The notes under the pieces were generated by a model. The model had not been told where the DNA came from. It ran no database searches and saw only the letters and a program-made list of their open reading frames with translations. 11,986 nucleotides of DNA from Marinosulfonomonas sp. (GTDB taxonomy: Bacteria; Pseudomonadota; Alphaproteobacteria; Rhodobacterales; Rhodobacteraceae): contig WGBJ01000268.1 of assembly GCA_015494385.1 (NCBI GenBank), positions 1 through 11,986 on the forward strand. The letters are read 5' to 3'. The stretch's first letter is position 1. Every line of letters starts with the position of its first letter. Positions 6,068-11,986 of the stretch are shown here, one piece after another. A program made the translations under genes and the position numbers.

Positions 6068-6118
6068 TCAGGCGGCACAACCCATGTCGTCAATCACCAT
6101 ACCGATGTCGCGGATTAC
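6068..6118 (-). pseudogene. Probable 3' remnant of a lost minus-strand gene
   Basis: The minus-strand frame reads VIRDIGMVIDDMGCAA and then TGA at 6070-6068; an in-frame TAG lies directly upstream of the V. The tail is followed, in its own direction, by a good terminator and by a gene-end repeat copy. Both are normally found behind a real gene. I infer that the body of the gene was deleted or frameshifted. The protein is not recognisable from 16 residues, and a chance frame is possible. Confidence 0.3.
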
Positions 6119-6215
6119 CTATGATGGCTGCCGGCTTAGGTGTAAATAATTCTTGAACTGTGCCCCGTAGGGGCAGAGACTCACAATCAGGATTGATTTG
6201 CAGCGGGGCAAGACC

Positions 6216-7904
6216 ATGGCCAAAGACGACACATCGGGCATCTGGAAATCGGGGCGTGGCAAGGGGCGGCATGTGCCCAAGGGCCGCCAACTGGATGACA
6301 CCGCCTGGAACGAGGTTCGCGCGCTGATCCCCTCTGACCGGCTGTCCCGTGATCTGCTGATTGAAAACCTGCATATTCTGCAGGATACCTATGGTCATCT
6401 GTCCGCCGCCCATCTGCGCGCTTTGGCCGAGGAAATGCGCATCAGTCAGGCCGAGGTTTACGAGGTCGCCAGTTTCTACGCCCATTTCGACGTGGTGAAA
6501 GAGGGGCAGACCCCGCCACCGGCGTTAACCATTCGGGTTTGCGACAGCCTGTCCTGCGAAATGGCGGGGGCGGCGCAGTTGCAGGCGGCTTTGGAAAGCG
6601 GGCTGAATGCGGACGAAGTGCGGGTGGTTCGCGCGCCCTGCATGGGCCGTTGTGACACCGCGCCGGTGGTGGAACTGGGGCATAACCATATTGACCACGC
6701 AACGGTCGGGAAGGTTCAGGCGGCGATTGAGGCCGGGGATACCCGTGCGCATATCCCTGACTATCAGTGGTTGGCGGCCTATATGGCCGATGGCGGGTAC
6801 GTTGAATTGCAACGTCTGCGTGGCAGCGGGGACTGGGAGCAGGTGCAGGAGAAAATCCTGACATCCGGTCTGCGTGGGCTTGGCGGGGCGGGGTTTCCGT
6901 CCGGCACCAAATGGGGGTTCGTGCGGGGCAATGCTAGCCCGCGTTATCTGGCCGTGAACGGGGACGAGGGTGAGCCGGGCACTTTCAAGGACCGCTACTA
7001 TCTGGAACGCACCCCGCATCTGATGCTGGAGGGCATGTTGATCGCCGCATGGGCGGTTCAGGCCGAGCGTTGCTATATCTACATGCGGGATGAATATCCG
7101 GCGGTGATTGAGGTATTACGGCGTGAAATCAAGGCGCTGGAAGGTGAAGCTATTGTCCCAAAAGGCTATATCGAGCTGCGCCGTGGCGCCGGCGCCTATA
7201 TCTGCGGCGAGGAAAGCGCGATGATCGAGAGCATCGAGGGCAAGCGCGGTTTGCCCCGTCACCGTCCGCCGTTCGTCGCCGAAGTCGGCCTGTTCGGCCG
7301 CCCCACGCTGGTGCACAATGTCGAAACCCTGCATTGGGTGGCGCGGGTATGCCGCGAGGGGCCGGAGGTGCTGAATTCGGTCGAGAAGAACGGCCGCAAG
7401 GGGTTGCGCAGCTATTCTGTGTCGGGGCGGGTGAAACAGCCCGGTGTGCATCTGTTGCCCGCCGGATCCACCATCACCGATATTATCGAAGCCGCAGGCG
7501 GGATGCTGGAGGACCACAGCTTTATGGCCTACCAGCCGGGCGGGCCATCTTCGGGCCTGTTGCCCGCCAGCATGGATGACATCCCGCTGGATTTCGATAC
7601 GCTGCAGCCGCATGGCACCTTCATCGGCTCGGCCGCCGTGGTGATCCTGTCCGATCAGGACAGCGCGCGTGCCGCCGCCCTGAACATGCTGCGGTTTTTC
7701 GAGGATGAAAGCTGCGGCCAATGCACCCCCTGTCGGGTGGGTTGTGAAAAGGCGGTGAAGCTGATGCAGGCCGATCACTGGGATATGCCGTTGCTGGAAG
7801 AACTGTGTCAGGCGATGGCCGATGCCAGCATCTGCGGGCTGGGGCAGGCGGCGCCGAACGCGATCCGGCTGACCATGAAACATTTCAAGGGCGAGGTAGA
7901 GTGA
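6216..7904 (+). CDS. fdsB: NAD-dependent formate dehydrogenase, fused gamma-beta subunit (NuoE-NuoF type)
   Basis: A 562-residue flavoprotein subunit that passes electrons from the molybdenum subunit to NAD+. Residues about 30-175 are a NuoE/FdsG-like thioredoxin-fold domain with the [2Fe-2S] ligands Cys109, Cys114, Cys142 and Cys146. From about 200 onward it is NuoF/FdsB-like: GLGGAGFPSGTKW at 221-233 and NGDEGEPGTFKDR at 248-260 (FMN/NADH site), GAGAYICGEESA at 324-335, and a C-terminal [4Fe-4S] site ESCGQCTPC with Cys500, 503, 506 and Cys540 (SICGLGQAAPNA). Many fds operons encode these two parts separately; a fused form resembles Methylorubrum Fdh1B as I recall it. I chose ATG 6216 (GGGG 7 bases upstream) over an in-frame TTG six codons earlier. 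Its TGA stop shares one base with the fdsA ATG, so the two are coupled. The complex is cytoplasmic. Confidence 0.92.
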   Translation: MAKDDTSGIWKSGRGKGRHVPKGRQLDDTAWNEVRALIPSDRLSRDLLIENLHILQDTYGHLSAAHLRALAEEMRISQAEVYEVASFYAHFDVVKEGQTPPPALTIRVCDSLSCEMAGAAQLQAALESGLNADEVRVVRAPCMGRCDTAPVVELGHNHIDHATVGKVQAAIEAGDTRAHIPDYQWLAAYMADGGYVELQRLRGSGDWEQVQEKILTSGLRGLGGAGFPSGTKWGFVRGNASPRYLAVNGDEGEPGTFKDRYYLERTPHLMLEGMLIAAWAVQAERCYIYMRDEYPAVIEVLRREIKALEGEAIVPKGYIELRRGAGAYICGEESAMIESIEGKRGLPRHRPPFVAEVGLFGRPTLVHNVETLHWVARVCREGPEVLNSVEKNGRKGLRSYSVSGRVKQPGVHLLPAGSTITDIIEAAGGMLEDHSFMAYQPGGPSSGLLPASMDDIPLDFDTLQPHGTFIGSAAVVILSDQDSARAAALNMLRFFEDESCGQCTPCRVGCEKAVKLMQADHWDMPLLEELCQAMADASICGLGQAAPNAIRLTMKHFKGEVE

Positions 7905-10657
7905 TGGCCAAGGAAATCCGTTTCATTCTGGATGGCAAAGAGGCCGTCGCGCAAGAAGGCGAAACCATCTGGGAAGTCGCCAACGGGCGCGGTCTGAAAA
8001 TCCCGCATCTGTGCCATAAACCGGCCAAAGGCTATCGCCCCGACGGCAATTGCCGCGCCTGTATGGTGGAAATTGAGGGCGAGCGCACATTGGCGGCCTC
8101 CTGCATCCGCACCCCTGTTGAGGGGATGAACGTCACCACCAATTCCGCCCGTGCAAAAACAGCCCGCAAGATGGTGGTGGAACTGCTGCTGGCCGATCAG
8201 CCCGAACAGGACAAGGCGCATGACAAATCCGCCCATCTGTGGGATGTGGCCGCGCATACCGGCGTGACAGGTAGCCGTTTTCCGGCACTCGATCCGGCCC
8301 GCGTGCCGCTGCTGGACAACAGCCATGTGGCGATGCGGGTTGATCTGGATGCCTGTATCCAATGCGGGTTGTGCGTGCGCGCCTGTCGCGAGGTGCAGGT
8401 GAATGATGTGATCGGCATGGCGGGGCGCGGGCACGATGCCTGGCCCGTGTTCGACATGGACGATCCGATGGGTGCCAGCACCTGCGTGGCTTGTGGCGAA
8501 TGTGTGCAGGCCTGTCCAACCGGCGCCCTGATGCCCGCCACGGTGACAGATGAAACAGGGCAGGGTGACAGCGCCGATTTTGATCGCGAGGTCGCCAGTA
8601 TCTGCCCCTTCTGCGGTGTTGGCTGCCAGATTTCACTGAAAATCAAAGACGGCAAGGTGAAATATGTCGAGGGGCTGGATGGCCCCGCCAACGAGGGGCG
8701 TCTGTGCGTCAAGGGCCGGTTTGGCTTTGATTATATCCACCACGCCCACCGTTTAACCAAACCACTGATCCGGCGCGAGGATGCGCCTGCAAAGGGCTTG
8801 AACGTCGATCCCGCCAACCCGTTGACCCATTTCCGCGAGGCAACATGGGACGAGGCGCTGGATTTTGCCGCCAAAGGGCTGTCCGATCTGGGGGGCACCA
8901 AAGTGGCCGGTTTCGGCTCGGCCAAGTGCACCAATGAAGAGGCCTATCTGTTCCAGAAACTGATCCGCCAAGGGTTCGGCCACAACAACGTCGATCACTG
9001 CACGCGGCTGTGCCATGCCTCCTCTGTGGCCGCGCTGTTGGAGAATGTCGGCTCGGGCGCTGTGACCGCCACCTTTAACGAAATCAACAACTCCGATGTG
9101 GCAATTGTGATCGGCTGTAACCCAACCGAAAACCACCCCGTTGCCGCCACCTATTTCCGCCAGTTCACCAAACGCGGCGGCAAGCTGATTGTGCTGGACC
9201 CGCGCGGGCAGGCGCTGAAACGCCACGCCACCCATATGCTGCAATTCAGGCCCGGTGCGGATGTGTCGCTGCTGAATGCGATGATGCATGTGATCGTTGA
9301 AGAGGGGCTGCAGGACGACGCCTATATCGCCAAATACACCGAAAACTGGCAGGCGGAAAAGGATCATCTGGCCGATTTCAGCCCCGAAAAGATGGCGGGT
9401 ATCTGTGGTATTGCGCCCGACGACATCCGCGCCGCCGCCCGCACTTTTGCGGCTGGCAAGGCGGGGATGATCTTCTGGGGGATGGGGGTGTCGCAACACA
9501 TCCACGGCACCGATAATTCCCGCTGCCTGATCAGCCTTGCCCTGATGACTGGTAATGTCGGCAAACCCGGTGCGGGGCTGCATCCGTTGCGCGGACAAAA
9601 CAACGTGCAGGGGGCGTCCGATGCGGGGCTGATCCCGATGTTCATGCCGGATTATCAGTCGGTAACCGACGACGGGGTGCGCAGCGCGTTCACCGAGGTT
9701 TGGAAGTCGGGTGATTTCAGCGCCGAAAAAGGGCTGACCGTCACCGAAATTCTGGATGCGGTGCATACGGGGCAGATCAGGGGCATGTATATTCTAGGCG
9801 AAAATCCGGCCATGTCGGACCCCGATGTGACCCACGCGCGCCAAGCGCTGGCCAAACTCGATCACCTTGTAGTGCAGGATATTTTCCTGACCGAAACCGC
9901 CAATTACGCCGATGTAATCCTGCCCGCCAGTGCATTCGCGGAAAAGGACGGCACCGTCACCAACACCAACCGCCAGGTGCAAATGGGCCGCGCGGCACTG
10001 GACCCGCCCGGCGATGCGCGGGTCGATTGGTGGATCGAAACGGAACTGGCCAAGCGGCTGGGGCTGGGCTGGGATTACACCCACCCGCGCGAGGTATTCG
10101 CGGAAATGGCGCTGAATATGAAAAGCCTGAACAACATCACTTGGGAGCGGCTGGAAAACGAGGGGGCGGTGACCTATCCGTCCTTGTCCCCCGAAGACCC
10201 CGGACAGGCGATTGTGTTTGGCGACGGCTTCCCGCGGGCCGACAAACGCGCCCGTTTTACCCCCGCCAATGTGATCGCACCGGACGAGGCGCCGGATGCG
10301 GATTATCCGATGATCCTAACCACGGGGCGCCAGTTGGAGCACTGGCACACAGGCTCAATGACGCGCCGCTCGACCGTGCTGGATACGTTAGAGCCCGAGG
10401 CCAACTGCTCGCTTCATCCGCGCACTTTGCGCGAACTGGGGGTCAAGGCTGGTGAAATGATCCGCCTGACCACGCGGCGCGGCTCGGTCGAGATTATGGC
10501 GCGGGCCGACAGGGGGGTAGCGACCGATATGGTATTTCTACCCTTTGCCTTTGTCGAAGCGGCGGCGAATATCCTGACCAATCCGGCGCTGGACCCTTAC
10601 GGCAAAATCCCCGAGTTCAAGTTTGCAGCTGTCAAAGTGGAAAAAGCAGGCGCATAA
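7904..10657 (+). CDS. fdsA: NAD-dependent formate dehydrogenase alpha subunit (molybdopterin)
   Basis: A 917-residue catalytic subunit that oxidises formate to CO2 at a bis-molybdopterin guanine dinucleotide centre. The order is: [2Fe-2S] domain (Cys37, 50, 53, 67), a two-cluster ferredoxin domain (Cys151/154/157/161 and Cys194/197/200/204), then the molybdopterin fold with its own [4Fe-4S] site (Cys233, 236, 240, 267). Cys369-His370 in DHCTRLCHASS is the expected metal ligand and proton-relay pair, so this is a cysteine rather than selenocysteine enzyme. The C-terminus carries the dinucleotide-binding domain (TTGRQLEHWHTGSMTRRS) and the family ending FVEAAANILTNPALDPYG. There is no cysteine between 67 and 151. 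The start at 7904 follows GAGG and overlaps the fdsGB stop; an upstream in-frame start would only read through fdsGB. No fdhD/fdsC or fdsD gene follows. Confidence 0.95.
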   Translation: MAKEIRFILDGKEAVAQEGETIWEVANGRGLKIPHLCHKPAKGYRPDGNCRACMVEIEGERTLAASCIRTPVEGMNVTTNSARAKTARKMVVELLLADQPEQDKAHDKSAHLWDVAAHTGVTGSRFPALDPARVPLLDNSHVAMRVDLDACIQCGLCVRACREVQVNDVIGMAGRGHDAWPVFDMDDPMGASTCVACGECVQACPTGALMPATVTDETGQGDSADFDREVASICPFCGVGCQISLKIKDGKVKYVEGLDGPANEGRLCVKGRFGFDYIHHAHRLTKPLIRREDAPAKGLNVDPANPLTHFREATWDEALDFAAKGLSDLGGTKVAGFGSAKCTNEEAYLFQKLIRQGFGHNNVDHCTRLCHASSVAALLENVGSGAVTATFNEINNSDVAIVIGCNPTENHPVAATYFRQFTKRGGKLIVLDPRGQALKRHATHMLQFRPGADVSLLNAMMHVIVEEGLQDDAYIAKYTENWQAEKDHLADFSPEKMAGICGIAPDDIRAAARTFAAGKAGMIFWGMGVSQHIHGTDNSRCLISLALMTGNVGKPGAGLHPLRGQNNVQGASDAGLIPMFMPDYQSVTDDGVRSAFTEVWKSGDFSAEKGLTVTEILDAVHTGQIRGMYILGENPAMSDPDVTHARQALAKLDHLVVQDIFLTETANYADVILPASAFAEKDGTVTNTNRQVQMGRAALDPPGDARVDWWIETELAKRLGLGWDYTHPREVFAEMALNMKSLNNITWERLENEGAVTYPSLSPEDPGQAIVFGDGFPRADKRARFTPANVIAPDEAPDADYPMILTTGRQLEHWHTGSMTRRSTVLDTLEPEANCSLHPRTLRELGVKAGEMIRLTTRRGSVEIMARADRGVATDMVFLPFAFVEAAANILTNPALDPYGKIPEFKFAAVKVEKAGA

Positions 10658-10676
10658 CCCGCGCCTGTTTCTTTTT
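10641..10676. terminator. Bidirectional terminator overlapping the fdsA stop
   Basis: CAGGCGC (10647-10653), loop ATAACCC, GCGCCTG (10661-10667), then TTTCTTTTT. On the other strand the same stem is followed by CTTTTT, so it can also stop msrB transcription. The left arm and loop contain the last codons and the TAA of fdsA. Confidence 0.8.
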
Positions 10677-10700
10677 CGCATAAATATCCGCGCCGCAGGC
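10671..10700 (-). repeat. Gene-end repeat, copy 3, behind msrB
   Basis: On the minus strand, 10 bases after the msrB stop, the sequence reads GCCTGCGGC, GCGGATATTTATG, then CGAAAAAG. It shares layout (GC hairpin, GATATTT, A/G-rich tail) and gene-relative position with the two copies near 5958-6024, in a more diverged form. Confidence 0.4.
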
Positions 10701-10710
10701 CCAAAACCTC

Positions 10711-11100
10711 TTAGTCCTTCGGCTCGAACCGCAACGCGACTCCGTTCATGCAATACCGTAACCCCGTCGGTAGTGGCCCGTCTGGAAACACATGGCCCAA
10801 ATGCGCCTCGCAAGTTGCGCAATGCACTTCGGTGCGGCGCATGAACAGTTTGCGGTCCTCGGATTCGCCCACTGCCCCGTCCATTGGTGCATAAAAACTG
10901 GGCCAACCGCTGCCGGATTCATATTTTGTCGATTGGTCAAACAGGGGCGCACCACAGCAGACGCAATGAAACACACCAGCCCCCTTTGGAAATTCCTCGT
11001 GGCTGCCCGCCCGTTCGGTTCCGTGCTTGCGCGTCACCTTATAGGCAAGGTCGGACAGTTGTTCGCGCCACTCTGCATCGGTTTTGCTGATTTTCGCCAT
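10711..11100 (-). CDS. msrB: Peptide-methionine (R)-S-oxide reductase
   Basis: A 129-residue cytoplasmic enzyme that repairs oxidised methionine by reducing the R-sulfoxide of protein-bound Met. Visible family landmarks are the two zinc CxxC pairs (Cys46/Cys49 in FHCVCCG and Cys94/Cys97 in VHCATC), SGSGWPSF at 62-69, HLGHVFPDGP at 100-109, and the catalytic Cys117 in RYCMNG just before the C-terminus. The usual resolving cysteine in GCGWPSF is Ser64 here, so regeneration must use another cysteine or act directly with thioredoxin. The length is typical of single-domain MsrB. The start is supported by AGGGG (11106-11110 on the minus strand). It is convergent with fdsA and divergent from olsB, so it is probably a single-gene transcript. 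Confidence 0.95.
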   Translation of the reverse strand: MAKISKTDAEWREQLSDLAYKVTRKHGTERAGSHEEFPKGAGVFHCVCCGAPLFDQSTKYESGSGWPSFYAPMDGAVGESEDRKLFMRRTEVHCATCEAHLGHVFPDGPLPTGLRYCMNGVALRFEPKD

Positions 11101-11183
11101 GTTTTCCCCTGTTCTTTCGCGACTTCCTTGCCCATATTCAGGCAGACGTGATGAAAGGCAAGAGCCATCACAAGGGGTTGAAC

Positions 11184-11906
11184 ATGGACATCCTGAATCG
11201 CGGTCGCTATCGCGCCAGTCGCGCGGAGACGCCGGACGAACTCGCGCAGGCCCAACGCCTGCGTGCGCTGGCGTTTTCGGGGGATGCGCAGGGGCTGGAT
11301 GAGGACGGGTTTGACGGGCGTTGCGACCATATTCTGGTGCGCGATCAGAACAGCGGGGCGCTGGCGGCCTGTTACCGGTTGATGTTGCTGCCCAACGGGG
11401 CGGCGATTGATCAAAGCTATTCCGCGCAATTCTATGATCTGTCCGCGCTAAAGGCGTTCAAATCCCCGCTGCTGGAACTGGGCCGGTTCTGCACCCATCC
11501 CGATCACCTTGATCCCGAGATTGTCCGTGTGGCATGGGGGGCCATGACGCGGATTGTGGACGGGCAGGGGGTGCGGTTGCTGTTTGGCTGCTCCTCCTTC
11601 ACCGGAACGGATGCAAGCGCCCACAGGGACGCCTTTGCCCTGCTGCGCGCGCGCCATCTGGCGCCGGATCCGTGGCACATTGGCGTTAAAGCCGCCGAAG
11701 TGGTGCCGCTGCCCGATGCCCCGGTGCCACATGATGCCATGCGCCACATCCCGCCCTTGCTGCGCACCTATCTGGCGATGGGCGGCTGGGTGTCGGACCA
11801 CGCGGTGATTGACCGTCATATGAACACCCTGCATGTGTTCACCGGCGTTGAGATCAGCGCCATCCCCGAGGCCCGAAAACGCCTGTTGCGCGCGGTGGCC
11901 GGATAA
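11184..11906 (+). CDS. olsB: L-ornithine N(alpha)-acyltransferase (OlsB-like), ornithine lipid synthesis
   Basis: A 240-residue GNAT-fold acyltransferase. OlsB transfers a 3-hydroxyacyl chain from acyl-carrier protein to the alpha-amino group of ornithine, giving lyso-ornithine lipid, the first step of this phosphorus-free membrane lipid. Family segments seen are AQRLRALAF near 25-31, LELGRFCTHPDH at 98-108, LFGCSSFTGTD at 133-143, and the C-terminal block LLRTYLAMGGWVSDHAVID then MNTLHVFTGVEI (192-224). I chose ATG 11184, preceded by AAGGGG at 11172-11177; ATGs at 11148 and 11151 are in frame but have a poor ribosome site. The next gene is not the partner acyltransferase OlsA, which must be elsewhere. 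Such lipids are often made under phosphate limitation, but I see no clear Pho box. Confidence 0.88.
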   Translation: MDILNRGRYRASRAETPDELAQAQRLRALAFSGDAQGLDEDGFDGRCDHILVRDQNSGALAACYRLMLLPNGAAIDQSYSAQFYDLSALKAFKSPLLELGRFCTHPDHLDPEIVRVAWGAMTRIVDGQGVRLLFGCSSFTGTDASAHRDAFALLRARHLAPDPWHIGVKAAEVVPLPDAPVPHDAMRHIPPLLRTYLAMGGWVSDHAVIDRHMNTLHVFTGVEISAIPEARKRLLRAVAG

Positions 11907-11947
11907 CAGCCATTGACCTTTTTCGATCCACCGCATAGCCAACCCAC

Positions 11948-11986
11948 ATGGCAAGAGCACCTTTATTACAACTGACAGATATATCA
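11948..11986 (+). CDS. Probable ABC-F ATPase, first 13 residues (cut by the window's right edge)
   Basis: The last 39 bases read MARAPLLQLTDIS in an open frame. This matches my memory of the N-terminus of Uup-like ABC-F proteins in Rhodobacterales, soluble twin-ATPase proteins acting on the ribosome or on DNA stability. The ribosome site is weak. A TTGACC at 11913-11918 may be a -35 element. With only 13 residues the call is tentative. Confidence 0.45.
   Translation, partial: MARAPLLQLTDIS

Larger units (their letters stand above)
5895..6215. other. Intergenic region dense in hairpins, without an intact gene
   Basis: From left to right this gap holds two small GC hairpins inside an outer 9-bp inverted repeat (AGCGGAGCG 5898-5906 with CGCTCCGCT 5949-5957), two facing copies of a gene-end repeat (5958-6024), a minus-strand terminator (6024-6053), a 16-codon minus-strand reading-frame tail ending at 6068, and a perfect hairpin TGCCCC-GTA-GGGGCA (6161-6175) in the leader of the formate dehydrogenase operon. 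I see no convincing promoter hexamers for that operon; the AT-rich TGTAAATAAT at 6141-6150 is the best -10-like stretch. Confidence 0.7.

Noticed and set aside
7805..7903. fdsA extended upstream inside fdsGB
   Set aside because: The extra 33 codons are an out-of-frame reading of conserved fdsGB sequence. MAKEIRF at 7904 has a ribosome site and is the normal start of the [2Fe-2S] domain.
8753..9766. A 337-residue open frame on the minus strand within fdsA
   Set aside because: It is a shadow of the conserved molybdopterin domain, with no recognisable motif and no ribosome site.
11148..11183. olsB starting at ATG 11148 or 11151
   Set aside because: The ribosome site is poor and the N-terminal extension is not typical. 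ATG 11184 has AAGGGG at normal spacing.

Overview
The window most likely comes from a roseobacter-type alphaproteobacterium (Rhodobacterales). The grounds are protein-level resemblance of the formate dehydrogenase, OlsB, SorC regulator and ABC-F start, high GC with GC-ending codons, and a repeat type I associate with that order (a GC hairpin, then GGATATTT and an AAGAAGAAG-like tail at gene 3' ends). No database was searched.

Left region (1-2751). The window opens in the 5' end of an IS5-type transposase on the minus strand. Next to it is a plus-strand run of four secreted-protein genes (223-795, 827-1399, 1436-1984, 1993-2751). The first three are clear tandem paralogs; the fourth is a divergent relative carrying a 42-bp in-frame repeat. 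I do not recognise the family. It is the least explained part of the window, and its codon use looks more AT-tolerant than the genes to the right.

Middle region (2769-5894). A SorC-family sugar-responsive regulator (minus) is divergent from a RhaD/YuxG-like aldolase-dehydrogenase fusion (plus). A short intergenic region holds nested inverted repeats and -35-like hexamers. This looks like a regulator and enzyme pair for a deoxy- or phospho-sugar, but no kinase, isomerase or transporter is present here.

The gap at 5895-6215 holds hairpins, two facing copies of the gene-end repeat, a minus-strand terminator and a 16-codon minus-strand gene tail. Together these look like the scar of a lost convergent gene.

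Right region (6216-11986). A NAD-dependent formate dehydrogenase operon has a fused NuoE/NuoF-like subunit (fdsGB) translationally coupled to the molybdenum subunit (fdsA). It oxidises formate to CO2 with NAD+ reduction and ends in a strong hairpin-plus-U-tract terminator. It is followed by msrB (minus, methionine sulfoxide repair), a divergent olsB (ornithine lipid synthesis) and the first 13 codons of a probable ABC-F ATPase cut by the right edge.
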